A stretch of 64,000 nt of DNA from an uncultured Pelagibacteraceae bacterium (GTDB taxonomy: Bacteria > Pseudomonadota > Alphaproteobacteria > Pelagibacterales > Pelagibacteraceae), in assembly GCA_902609235.1 (NCBI GenBank), contig CACLRF010000001.1:26800-90799 (forward strand). The letters run 5' to 3'. The position numbers were made by a program, and so were the translations under genes. Below, piece by piece: positions 16,018 through 24,303 of the stretch. Numbering within the stretch: position 1 is the stretch's first letter; the number at the start of each line of letters is the position of its first letter. The notes under the pieces were generated by a model. That model was not told the DNA's origin. It searched no databases and was given only the letters and a program-made list of their open reading frames with translations.

Positions 16018-17028
16018 ATGAAAAAATTAAAAACAATTCTATTTTCCGCGCTTTTAGCATTTGGTATGACTTCTTTTGCAAATGCTTGTGGAAAATTAGT
16101 TATAGCCGAACAAAACTGGGCATCTGCCGAGTTAATGGCAAACGTTGATAAAATCATTCTCGAAGAAGGATATGGGTGTGACGTAGAATTAGTACCTGGT
16201 GCTACTATGCCTACATTTACTTCAATGAATGATAAAGGAACACCTGACATGAACCCTGAACAATGGGCAAATGCAGTTTACACTCCTTTAAAAAAAGCGG
16301 TAAGTGAAAAAAGATTAATTATTGCAAATAAAGCTCCAATTACAGGTCTTGGAGAAGGTTGGTGGTTAAATCCAGCAGCTTTAGAAAAACACCCAGAGCT
16401 TAAAGGAATGACAGCAGTTCAAATTTTAGAACGTCCAGATTTGTTTCCTGATAAAGAGGACCCATCAAAAGGTGCTTTTATGGGATGTCCAGCAGGTTGG
16501 GGATGTCAGTTAGCTAATGCAAATTTGTACAGAGCATTTGAAATGGAAAAAAAGGGTTGGAAACTTATTGATCCAGGTTCAGCTGCAGGTTTAGATGGTT
16601 CAATTGCTAAAGCTTCAGATTCTGGTGAGCCATGGTTTGGATATTACTGGAATCCTACATCAATGGTTGGAAAATATAATTTACAACCAGTTGATTTTGG
16701 TGTTCCTTTTGCAGGTAGAGATAATTGGGACAATTGCATCACTCTTGCAGAACAAGATTGTGCAAATCCAAAACCAACAGCTTGGACAAAATCTGAAGTT
16801 AACTCAATTGTAAGTGCTAACTTTGCTAAAACTGGAGGAAAAGATGTTCTTAAATATGTTGAAAGTAGAACTTTTCCAGGCACAGTAATGAATGGTATGT
16901 TAGTTTATATGGCCGACAACCAAGCAAAAGGTTCTGATGCTGCAGTTGAGTTTTTAATTAAGCATGAAGATATTTGGACTAAGTGGGTATCTTCTGGTGC
17001 TGCAAAAAAAATCAAAAAAAGTTTATAA
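16018..17028 (+). CDS. ABC transporter substrate-binding protein, glycine betaine/quaternary amine type (OpuAC/ProX family)
   Basis: This 336-residue periplasmic protein starts at the ATG at 16018 with GGAG six bases upstream, giving a clean signal peptide (MKKLKTILFSALLAFG..., cleaved after SFANA). A reading extension to 15958 lacks such features. The mature domain has LVIAEQNWASAELMAN and GPTGMNPEQ-like DMNPEQWANAVYTPL, plus many tryptophans and tyrosines able to form an aromatic cage for a quaternary ammonium or sulfonium. Two cysteine pairs (GCPAGWGC and DNCITLAEQDC) may form disulfides. A strong stem-loop and the permease gene follow. The ligand could be betaine, DMSP or another onium compound, and the DmdA-like gene downstream hints at DMSP-like ligands. 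Confidence 0.85.
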   Translation: MKKLKTILFSALLAFGMTSFANACGKLVIAEQNWASAELMANVDKIILEEGYGCDVELVPGATMPTFTSMNDKGTPDMNPEQWANAVYTPLKKAVSEKRLIIANKAPITGLGEGWWLNPAALEKHPELKGMTAVQILERPDLFPDKEDPSKGAFMGCPAGWGCQLANANLYRAFEMEKKGWKLIDPGSAAGLDGSIAKASDSGEPWFGYYWNPTSMVGKYNLQPVDFGVPFAGRDNWDNCITLAEQDCANPKPTAWTKSEVNSIVSANFAKTGGKDVLKYVESRTFPGTVMNGMLVYMADNQAKGSDAAVEFLIKHEDIWTKWVSSGAAKKIKKSL

Positions 17029-17039
17029 TTAACTTTCAA

Positions 17040-17068
17040 TTACGAGCCTATTTAATATAGGCTCGTAA
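17040..17068 (+). terminator. Intra-operon stem-loop after the binding-protein gene
   Basis: A perfect 12 bp stem (TTACGAGCCTAT pairing with ATAGGCTCGTAA) and a 5-base loop lie 12 bp after the stop codon and end 12 bp before the permease start. No long T tract follows, so it is more likely a mRNA-stabilising or attenuating hairpin that lets the binding protein be made in excess over the permease than a full terminator. Confidence 0.7.
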
Positions 17069-17080
17069 AGTTTACTATTT

Positions 17081-17965
17081 ATGGAATTTTTTACTGAATT
17101 TCCAGAACTGGGAAGAAGATCCCAAATGGAGCTAAGAAAAGGTATAGACTTAGCTTTTAGAAATTTTTCAAAGGAATATGGGGATAGTATAGAGGCATTC
17201 TTTGATCCATTGTTATTTTTTTTAGTATCATTAGAAAAATTATTATTATCTACACCATGGATAATAATCATTGCAGTTATTTGTGGATTAGCATGGCTGG
17301 GTTCAAAAAGTTGGAAATTAGTTACAGGAAGTGCAATTGCTTTTTTATTAATTGGTTATTTTGGAATGTGGGAAGATTGTATGGCAACAGTTGCAATTAT
17401 TACTGTATGTACAATCATTTGTATTGTTGTTGGTATTCCAATAGGAATTGTAATGGCTAGATCCTCTAGAGCAGAAAAAACAATACTTCCTGTATTGGAT
17501 ATGATGCAAACAATTCCTAGTTTTGTTTATTTGATACCAATTTTGATGTTATTAGGAATTGGAAAAGTTCCAGGATTAATTGCTGTTTGTGTCTATGCAG
17601 TTCCTCCAATAATTAGATTAACTAATCTAGGTATTAGAGAAGTGGACAAAGAGACTTTGGAAGCTAGTGAAGCCTTTGGAGCAACCACAGCGCAAAAATT
17701 AAAATCTGTTCAGATTCCACTTGCTTTGCCAACTGTTTTTGCAGGTGTAAACCAAACCATAATGATGGCTTTAGCTATGGTAGTTATTGCTTCTATGATA
17801 GGCGTAAAAGGCCTTGGTGTACCAATATTAAGAGCTGTTTCTAACCAATATTTAGCTCTTGGAATGATGAATGGATTGGCAATAGTTGCTCTCGCAATTG
17901 TCTTTGATAGAGTCACGCAAGAATATGGTAGAAGGATCCAAAAGCATAGAGGTCAGATAAAATAG
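17081..17965 (+). CDS. ABC transporter permease, ProW/OpuAB family
   Basis: This 294-residue inner-membrane protein has about six hydrophobic segments from residue 60 on. The cytoplasmic EAA loop is visible as EASEAFGATTAQKLKSVQIP, which contacts the ATPase in this transporter type. FVYLIPILMLLGIGKVPGL and GVNQTIMMALAMVVIASMIG are typical of betaine/proline permeases. An N-terminal soluble stretch of about 55 residues precedes the first segment. It pairs with the upstream binding protein, but no ATPase gene follows. The ATPase at 42304-43335 could serve both systems (inference). Confidence 0.88.
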   Translation: MEFFTEFPELGRRSQMELRKGIDLAFRNFSKEYGDSIEAFFDPLLFFLVSLEKLLLSTPWIIIIAVICGLAWLGSKSWKLVTGSAIAFLLIGYFGMWEDCMATVAIITVCTIICIVVGIPIGIVMARSSRAEKTILPVLDMMQTIPSFVYLIPILMLLGIGKVPGLIAVCVYAVPPIIRLTNLGIREVDKETLEASEAFGATTAQKLKSVQIPLALPTVFAGVNQTIMMALAMVVIASMIGVKGLGVPILRAVSNQYLALGMMNGLAIVALAIVFDRVTQEYGRRIQKHRGQIK

Positions 17966-18015
17966 TTGATACTTTGATGCATCGAATTTACTAGACTCAT
18001 ATTTCAAAATAAATA

Positions 18016-18756
18016 ATGATCTCCCCTATGAATTTTTCATTGGAAATAGGACCTAAAACAGAGGTTGATACAGTTCCAGCATTGTCTGATGTTTACATCA
18101 CAATGCTACCTGGAGGTGATTACAGAGAAACTGCTGATAAAGCAGTAGAGCTTGTAAAAAAAGGATTTAACCCTGTACCTCATTTTCCTGCTAGATCAAT
18201 GCATGATGAAAAAGAACTTAAAGATTATGTTTCTAGATGCAAAGATGGAGGGGTGAAGCAAGCCTTAATTATTGGAGGCGGAAGAGAACCAGCAGGTAAA
18301 TTTGATAGTTCATTTCAACTTTTAGAGACAGGTTATTTTGAAAAAATGAAAATAGGAATTGCTGGACATCCCGAGGGGAGTCCTGATATATCCGATTCAG
18401 AATTAGAAAAAGCCATGATAGATAAAAAGCCTTATGCTGATTATATTGTAACTCAGTGGTTACTTGATCCTCAGCCTATTATAGATTTTATTTCTAAGCA
18501 AAGCGTACCAGTGCATGTGGGAATTACTGGGCCATTAAAAATATCTAGCTTAATTAAGTTTGCTAATATTGTAGGGGCAAAAAATTCCTTAAACTTTCTA
18601 AAATCTAATTTTACTAAGGCATTAGATTTATTGAAACCTAAAGACCCTAATGATTTAATTGGGAAAGTTAAATCGCATACTGATAACTTCCACATTTATA
18701 CATTCGGCGGCTTGAAGGAAACTAACAAGTGGTTGAAGGAGAATAGTTATGTCTAA
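18016..18756 (+). CDS. Methylenetetrahydrofolate reductase-like protein
   Basis: This 246-residue protein resembles the TIM-barrel MetF family. IGIAGHPEGSPDISDSELE matches the AGxPEGHP motif, and DYIVTQWLLDPQP matches the A/D-x-x-TQ-x-F/L-D motif near the flavin and folate site. It is shorter than typical MetF (about 290 residues). The enzyme should interconvert 5-methyl-THF and 5,10-methylene-THF or handle a related folate. Its stop overlaps the DmdA-like start by 8 bp, so it probably oxidises the 5-methyl-THF that enzyme would form. The start has no clear ribosome-binding site; the ATG at 18028 is an alternative. The gene is not the housekeeping metF by context. Confidence 0.72.
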   Translation: MISPMNFSLEIGPKTEVDTVPALSDVYITMLPGGDYRETADKAVELVKKGFNPVPHFPARSMHDEKELKDYVSRCKDGGVKQALIIGGGREPAGKFDSSFQLLETGYFEKMKIGIAGHPEGSPDISDSELEKAMIDKKPYADYIVTQWLLDPQPIIDFISKQSVPVHVGITGPLKISSLIKFANIVGAKNSLNFLKSNFTKALDLLKPKDPNDLIGKVKSHTDNFHIYTFGGLKETNKWLKENSYV

Positions 18757-20107
18757 TGAATTTGACTATACTAAACTAAAACATGTTGCTTCTGTTGATC
18801 AATCTGACAGAGAAGTACCATATAACTTAAGACAAAGTGGGCCAACAAAAGTTGAAATGTTAATTTCAACAAGGGTAAGAAAATCACCTTATTGGCATTT
18901 ATCAATGCAGGCAGGTTGTTGGAGAGCAACTGTATACAATCGTATTTATCATCCAAGAGGTTATGTAAAACCTGAAGATGGTGGAGCTATGGTTGAATAC
19001 GATGCGATCGTAAACCACGTAACAATGTGGAACGTTGCTGTTGAAAGACAAATAAGAGTAAAAGGTCCAGATGCAGAAAAATTTACGGACTATGTGATCA
19101 CTAGAGATGCAACAAAAATTTCGTCGATGAGAGCAAGATACGTCATTTTATGTAACGCTTATGGTGGAGTTTTAAATGACCCAATACTTTTAAGAATTTC
19201 AGAAGATGAGTTTTGGTTTTCATTATCGGATTCTGATATTGGAATGTATTTACAAGGTGTTAATGCTGATGGAAGATTCAATTGTACTATTGAAGAAATT
19301 GATGTCAGTCCAGTTCAAATACAAGGACCTAAATCAAAAGCATTAATGAAAGATCTATGTGGCGATCAAGTTGATTTTGATAACATGCCTTTCTACGGAT
19401 TAGCAGAAGCTAAGGTTGGTGGAAGAGATGTTGTGATTTCTCAGTCTGGTTTCTCTGGTGAAGCTGGTTATGAAATTTATCTAAGAAACTCTACTTTATA
19501 CGCTGAAGACATGTGGAATGCTGTGCTTGAGGCTGGGAAAAAACACAGCTTAATGGTTATTGCTCCTGCTCACCATAGAAGAATTCAAGCGGGTATTCTT
19601 TCATGGGGACAAGACATGGATCAACAACACAATCCGTTCCAATGTAATTTAGGTTATCAAGTTTCTTTATCTGGTAAAGGAGAATGGAACAAAACTGCTG
19701 ATTATGTTGGTAAGGCTGCACTGGAAAAAATGAAAGAGGAATTAAAAGCAGGAAAAAAACCTTACAAACTTCAATTAGTTGGTATGGAATTGGGTGGTAA
19801 ACCTATTGATAATTATGCTCCTGACTTTTGGTTAGTTTCCCCAGAAAGTGGTGGAGATCCAGTAGGATTTTTAACTTCACCATGGTGGCACCCTGAAAAG
19901 AAAACAAACATTGCTATGGGATATGTTCCTTTCGATGGAACGTTAAATACAAATGGTTTTCCAAAAGGAAAAGTGGGAACAAAATATAAAGTTCATCTAC
20001 CCGAACAATATTCAGAAACTCCAGGAACACCAGTAGATGCTGTAGTTGTTGATATTCCATTTAAAGAGTCTTTCAACGCAAATACAAGAGAAGTTGTAAA
20101 AGGCTAA
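18749..20107 (+). CDS. DmdA-like THF-dependent demethylase (GcvT superfamily)
   Basis: This 452-residue protein belongs to the GcvT/DmdA superfamily. It has VILCNAYGGVLNDPILLRI (residues about 132-150): the N-D-P replaces the D-D of glycine-cleavage T-protein, as in the DMSP demethylase DmdA. MWNVAVERQI and SGFSGEAGYEIYL also match DmdA-type sequences. DmdA moves one methyl from DMSP to THF. This protein is about 80 residues longer than characterised SAR11 DmdA, with an N-terminal extension of about 50 residues, so it may act on another onium compound. It is coupled to the MetF-like gene and lies downstream of a betaine-type uptake system. Confidence 0.78.
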   Translation: MSNEFDYTKLKHVASVDQSDREVPYNLRQSGPTKVEMLISTRVRKSPYWHLSMQAGCWRATVYNRIYHPRGYVKPEDGGAMVEYDAIVNHVTMWNVAVERQIRVKGPDAEKFTDYVITRDATKISSMRARYVILCNAYGGVLNDPILLRISEDEFWFSLSDSDIGMYLQGVNADGRFNCTIEEIDVSPVQIQGPKSKALMKDLCGDQVDFDNMPFYGLAEAKVGGRDVVISQSGFSGEAGYEIYLRNSTLYAEDMWNAVLEAGKKHSLMVIAPAHHRRIQAGILSWGQDMDQQHNPFQCNLGYQVSLSGKGEWNKTADYVGKAALEKMKEELKAGKKPYKLQLVGMELGGKPIDNYAPDFWLVSPESGGDPVGFLTSPWWHPEKKTNIAMGYVPFDGTLNTNGFPKGKVGTKYKVHLPEQYSETPGTPVDAVVVDIPFKESFNANTREVVKG

Positions 20108-20117
20108 AATTTGCTGA

Positions 20118-20145
20118 GGGGGGATCTAATTTCAGCTCCCCTTTT
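20118..20145 (+). terminator. Rho-independent terminator after the DmdA-like gene
   Basis: GGGGA pairs with TCCCC, extendable by G-T wobbles on the outside, around a 12-base loop and followed by TTTT. It begins 11 bp after the stop codon at 20107. Confidence 0.6.
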
Positions 20146-20153
20146 CAATTCTA

Positions 20154-20264
20154 ATGACCAAAAGTTTTCTAATAGCAGTTTGCATTATCATTGCTATTGC
20201 TTTAATAATATTTCCATTAATTGTTTCTTATAAGGCTCAAAAAAATAAAAATAAAAAAAATTAA
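20154..20264 (+). CDS. Tiny single-span membrane protein (36 residues)
   Basis: The reading frame runs from the ATG at 20154 to TAA at 20262-20264. It encodes a protein with one hydrophobic segment (FLIAVCIIIAIALIIFPLIV) and a basic C-terminal tail (KAQKNKNKKN). The stop overlaps the Yip1-family start as TAATG, which supports translation. Against it, no ribosome-binding site is visible and it starts right after the terminator. The function is unknown. Confidence 0.45.
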   Translation: MTKSFLIAVCIIIAIALIIFPLIVSYKAQKNKNKKN

Positions 20265-20809
20265 TGTTCGCAGAATTTTTAAATATAATTTTTAAGTCAA
20301 TAAAATTAGACAAAACTCTTTATTCGGATAATAAAAATTTTGGAGAAGCTTCAATATACTTTGCAGGGATTATAATGATACTAGATGGTATCGCTGGGGC
20401 AGTAGCGGCGAATACCATTATTAAAACAGCAATTGCAATGTCTGGTCTAACTGCAATAGTTACTTGGCTAATATGGGCAATTTTTATTTTTGTAATTGGA
20501 GTTAAATTATTTCCTGATAAGCAAACCAAAGTTTCATTTAAAAAAGTTTTAACAGCTGTTGGATTTGCACATGCCCCTGGTTTATTAAGATTTTTTGCGG
20601 TCACACCAGATTTAATGATACCAATAATTTTTCTTACTCAGTTCTGGATTTTTGCAAGTTTAATAATATCAACTAAACAAATATTGAGTTTAAAATCTAA
20701 TTTTAAATCTTTTGGGATTGTGCTTTTATCCTTTTTAATTATTGCATTTTTATCTATCTCATTTGTAATGAGTAGAATGAATATGCTTCCAGTAAGTCAA
20801 ATCAATTAA
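20264..20809 (+). CDS. Yip1-family integral membrane protein
   Basis: This 181-residue protein has five hydrophobic segments and the arrangement of the YIP1 domain: an N-terminal amphipathic stretch (FLNIIFKSIKLDKTLY), then membrane segments separated by short loops including TAVGFAHAPGLLRFFAVTP, a recognisable Yip1 element. Bacterial members are common but have no defined role. It is translationally coupled to the tiny upstream membrane protein, and its 3' end meets the convergent CxxC small gene with a 4 bp overlap. Confidence 0.72.
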   Translation: MFAEFLNIIFKSIKLDKTLYSDNKNFGEASIYFAGIIMILDGIAGAVAANTIIKTAIAMSGLTAIVTWLIWAIFIFVIGVKLFPDKQTKVSFKKVLTAVGFAHAPGLLRFFAVTPDLMIPIIFLTQFWIFASLIISTKQILSLKSNFKSFGIVLLSFLIIAFLSISFVMSRMNMLPVSQIN

Positions 20810-20973
20810 AGTGGAAATATAGTCTTAGATACTCTACAAGATTTACATAATTTAAACCCAGTAAGAATTAAATTTTGAGTAACACTCTCGTCTTCCTCTT
20901 TGCATTCATCGCAAATATTGTTTAATTCTTCAGTATCTACCTTTAGATTTTTTTCATCAATTTTATCAATCAT
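20806..20973 (-). CDS. 55-residue protein with two CxxC motifs (zinc-ribbon-like)
   Basis: The frame runs from the ATG at 20973 to TAA at 20806. The sequence has ICDECKEEDES in the first half and KLCKSCRVSK in the second, giving two CxxC pairs about 22 residues apart, as in small zinc ribbons. Its start overlaps the end of the DUF3726 gene by 8 bp, so it is the last gene of that operon. The cysteine pairs and the coupling make it a credible real gene. The role is unknown. Confidence 0.7.
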   Translation of the reverse strand: MIDKIDEKNLKVDTEELNNICDECKEEDESVTQNLILTGFKLCKSCRVSKTIFPL

Positions 20974-21577
20974 TATCTGTCAAACCAGCACCTGCCGCAC
21001 CCTCTTTTAAACTGTCACTCTCTTCAACAAAAGTTTCTTCGGATAACTTGTATAAATTATTCCATTCATCGTCTGTAAAGTTATCTTCATTTTCAATTAG
21101 ATTGACCTCAATTGTATTCGCTATCTTTGGAAATTCTTGATCAACAAAATTTGAAAAAATATTTACATTTAGATTTAATAACATTTTTTTTTCATCTATT
21201 TTTACATTAATTTTTTTTCCAATAATTTCTGATGAACGACTTATGAAGGAAATAAAAATTATTGGATAAGCGATATTTTTAAACTCAATTTTTTTTAAAT
21301 TTCCTAAAACATTTATTTGATCTAAAAAACTAACACCTAAAGTAATTGGACAGTAAGGATAATTCGATGAAGAGTTATTTTCACTAATTAAATTTAAATT
21401 TTCAAATTTACTTTTATTTTTTTGATTAAAATATTCATTAAGGTGCTTAATACCTGGTAAACTAAATAGCTCTAACAATCTTATGCTTTTTCCTGTTTCC
21501 TCAGAAACTCCCCAAGAATATCCTGCTGCCTTTGAAGCTCTTTTAACAGTAGTTTCAATTTCACTCAGTGATTTCAT
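20966..21577 (-). CDS. DUF3726 family protein
   Basis: This 203-residue protein begins with LSEIETTVKRASKAAGYSWG followed by SEETGKSIRLLE, which is the signature of the DUF3726 family found mainly in marine alphaproteobacteria. The rest is an alpha/beta region with no recognisable catalytic motif, and the C-terminal tail is acidic and glycine-rich (EGAAGAGLTDND). It is cytoplasmic with no signal or membrane segment. It lies 2 bp after the large unknown gene and overlaps the CxxC small gene. The function of the family is not known. Confidence 0.75.
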   Translation of the reverse strand: MKSLSEIETTVKRASKAAGYSWGVSEETGKSIRLLELFSLPGIKHLNEYFNQKNKSKFENLNLISENNSSSNYPYCPITLGVSFLDQINVLGNLKKIEFKNIAYPIIFISFISRSSEIIGKKINVKIDEKKMLLNLNVNIFSNFVDQEFPKIANTIEVNLIENEDNFTDDEWNNLYKLSEETFVEESDSLKEGAAGAGLTDND

Positions 21578-21579
21578 TA

Positions 21580-23241
21580 TTAAATATTAGTTTTATATAC
21601 CCACTGCTCGTCATAACTTTTTAACTCATTTGGAAGTGGAGCTCCTTGGAACATACAAATTCTTAACCATTTGTCAGATCGTGGATCAAATTTTAATGCC
21701 CCAAAAAAAGATAATTTTAGTCTTAGCATGTCAATTGGCATCAAATCTTTACCAATTATATTATCTTGTATTTCTGAATAAGGAAATTTTTCTACAATAA
21801 AAGCTCTCCTTACAACATGTCTTAAGTCAGAATTTGAAGTTAAAAACTCAGCAATAGTTAAACTATTTTTTGAGACTAATAATTTGTCATAAAGTTTTTT
21901 TATATCTTTTGCTATTGCTAACGGTTGTTCTAATTCTGATCCATGCTCTTCAAAACGATCAGCCAATCTGGGTTCTTCTTTATTTTTTGAAATAAACCAA
22001 AAGTTTTTATTATTTTCTTTTTCTTCAAAATTAATATCTAGAATATTAGAATACTTTGCTTCTATTATATTCCGTAATTCTTCAACTTTTCTATGAGCTG
22101 GGATATTAAAATATTTATCTTCATCTGAGCTCATTTCTTTTACCAAAGGATTTACAATATTGTTATAGGGTTCCATCATTATTGAAACAATGTATTCAAT
22201 ACATTCCTCACAAGTATTATCCTCCAACCATTGATATATTTCATTAAAGGGATATTCGCTCTTAAAATTAAAATTTTTATCTATAAAATCTAAAAATTTT
22301 TCAACATCATTTAATAATGAAGAAATTTTTTTTTGTTGATATTCGCTATCAGTATTCCAGCTTGTAATGTTTCTTAATGATTTTTTTACACAATCTATAA
22401 ATAAATCACTATCTTGACTTTTTACATCCTTGATTTCCCTAATTTCTTTAAGCGCCCTTTCTCTACTTAAAATCCAATTATTTAATAGAGTTGGATGATT
22501 AACTATAAAAGGAGCCATACCTAAGCCTGTAGAATTACCAATTCCCAAGTTTTTACAAATATTATCATCTAACATAACAGCTGTTTTTGGATTTTTATGA
22601 TAAGCAACATGATTAACTTGATCAAAAGTAAATTGTCTTACCAGATAAACCAACATCATTTCTAATCTGAATGGACCATTAATTTCTTCACGATTTTTAA
22701 TTCTAAATCGGTCTGCAAGACCAAATTTACCCGATCCATATACTGCTGTAGTCCTATATAAATAGCCTACTTTTGATAATAAGTTTAAATTTGGCTGCTG
22801 ACCTTTGCTCAAACTTTCAACTACATGATTATAAATTCTTACTGATTTGTTTGCTCTTGATAAAGTTAATTCTTTATAAGAAAGTCTACCAACTTCTTGT
22901 TTTGGAACTTCATTTTTTAATCTTTCAATGTCTTTTTTTGTAGGAACTCCATCATGTAATGTAAAAGCTGCATCCCATTTTGTTGCAATAACTCTGTCTG
23001 ATCTTTCCTCATCTTTGATTTCATTTGCAAAACAAACTAAAGAATAAACTCTTTTATTTTTTTTAAATGAATAAACAGCTTCTCCGAAACCATTTTCATT
23101 TAAATTAAATAAATCTCTTTTATACTCCCACTCTTTAAATTCATTAAGAAAACTTCTTAAAAAAGATAATTTTGATTGATGAAAAGATCCTAGCCTTGAT
23201 AATTTCATTATCTTATTCGGGTCTCTCAAATCAACTTTCAT
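21580..23241 (-). CDS. Conserved large protein of unknown function in the DUF3726 operon
   Basis: This 553-residue soluble protein has no motif I can tie to a known enzyme. Notable segments are the charged N-terminus with RLGSFHQSKLSFLRSFLNEF, a block with GYLYRTTAVYGSGKFGLADR (about residues 165-185), and LGIGNSTGLGMAPFIVNHP. An acidic central part has a Cys pair in NTCEECIEYI. Composition matches its neighbours, so there is no sign of recent transfer. It sits between the dipeptidase gene (2 bp gap) and the DUF3726 gene (2 bp gap), so the three should act together. I remember similar co-occurrence in other alphaproteobacteria, without an assigned role. Confidence 0.6.
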   Translation of the reverse strand: MKVDLRDPNKIMKLSRLGSFHQSKLSFLRSFLNEFKEWEYKRDLFNLNENGFGEAVYSFKKNKRVYSLVCFANEIKDEERSDRVIATKWDAAFTLHDGVPTKKDIERLKNEVPKQEVGRLSYKELTLSRANKSVRIYNHVVESLSKGQQPNLNLLSKVGYLYRTTAVYGSGKFGLADRFRIKNREEINGPFRLEMMLVYLVRQFTFDQVNHVAYHKNPKTAVMLDDNICKNLGIGNSTGLGMAPFIVNHPTLLNNWILSRERALKEIREIKDVKSQDSDLFIDCVKKSLRNITSWNTDSEYQQKKISSLLNDVEKFLDFIDKNFNFKSEYPFNEIYQWLEDNTCEECIEYIVSIMMEPYNNIVNPLVKEMSSDEDKYFNIPAHRKVEELRNIIEAKYSNILDINFEEKENNKNFWFISKNKEEPRLADRFEEHGSELEQPLAIAKDIKKLYDKLLVSKNSLTIAEFLTSNSDLRHVVRRAFIVEKFPYSEIQDNIIGKDLMPIDMLRLKLSFFGALKFDPRSDKWLRICMFQGAPLPNELKSYDEQWVYKTNI

Positions 23242-23243
23242 AA

Positions 23244-24209
23244 TTAAATAGTTTTATAAAAATTGTACCAGTTATTTCCAAGTATTCCATGTGTCTCGGT
23301 ATCTGAAAAACCTGTTTTTTTTAGACCTTTTTCAATATTTGAGAACCCTCTTGCATCAATAAACCAATCAGGTTGTTTCGGAAAACCTGGTTTATTTTTT
23401 GAACCTTCACCAAAATTTTTACTTTTAGACCAAGAACCATTTCTCATCCATTCGACAACAGTATCTGGATGATCTAAACAAAGATCTGATCCTATTCCTA
23501 TTTTTTTTACATCCATTATTTCAGCTGTTTTTGCCACCATTTCACAAAAACTATCTAGAGTACAATTTGTATTTTCTTTTAAGTGATGAGGGTATAATGA
23601 TAAACCCAACATACCACCACTATCACTCAAAATTTTTAATAAATCTGAGGATTTGTTTCTTTTCGCTGGATGCCAAAAAGATGGATTTGCATGTGTGATT
23701 GCTATTGGTTTTTCACTTAACTCAATTGCATCTAGAGTGCTTTTTTCTGCAGAATGTGACATATCAATCACGAGACCAACTCTATTCATTTCTCTTATAA
23801 CCTCACGTCCAAAATTTGTAACACCGCTATCTACTTTTTCATAACAACCTGTTGCTAGCAAAGATTGGTTATTATAAGTAAGTTGCATAAATCTACATCC
23901 TAATTGATGAACCTTTTCAACTAACATTATATCATCTTCTATTGGCGAACAATTTTGAAAACCAAAGAATATTGCAGTTTTGTTTTCTTCATTAGCTTTA
24001 TCAATATCGTGAAAATTCTTACCAGGAAAAATTAAATCAGAGTTCTCATGAAATAATTTTTCCCATTTTTTTATTTCAAGTTGTAATTCATCAAAATCTT
24101 CATGATAGACAATGGTAACATGGACGGCATCTAATCCAGCAGATCTGTTGACCTCAAAGATTTTCCTAGACCAATTACAATATTGAAGATTATCGATTTT
24201 ATAATTCAT
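23244..24209 (-). CDS. Membrane dipeptidase (M19, renal dipeptidase-like)
   Basis: About 321 residues from the ATG at 24209; an in-frame TTG at 24230 is less likely. The M19 fold is shown by VIDMSHSAEKSTLDAIELS and PIAITHANPSFWHPAKRN (metal-binding His residues), plus KIGIGSDLCLD near the C-terminal third and ILGNNWYNFY at the end. Bacterial M19 enzymes hydrolyse dipeptides or related amides with two zinc ions. No signal peptide is present, so it is cytoplasmic. An N-terminal HxD metal site of the usual form is not obvious in this copy, so activity is not certain. It heads the DUF3726 operon. Confidence 0.78.
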   Translation of the reverse strand: MNYKIDNLQYCNWSRKIFEVNRSAGLDAVHVTIVYHEDFDELQLEIKKWEKLFHENSDLIFPGKNFHDIDKANEENKTAIFFGFQNCSPIEDDIMLVEKVHQLGCRFMQLTYNNQSLLATGCYEKVDSGVTNFGREVIREMNRVGLVIDMSHSAEKSTLDAIELSEKPIAITHANPSFWHPAKRNKSSDLLKILSDSGGMLGLSLYPHHLKENTNCTLDSFCEMVAKTAEIMDVKKIGIGSDLCLDHPDTVVEWMRNGSWSKSKNFGEGSKNKPGFPKQPDWFIDARGFSNIEKGLKKTGFSDTETHGILGNNWYNFYKTI

Positions 24210-24303
24210 AGTATGCTTAACTCTAATCAATATGTATTTTAAATACTATTAATTTTATTGAAATTTTAAGTTAATTTTGAAATAAACAGATTGATCAATT
24301 TTC

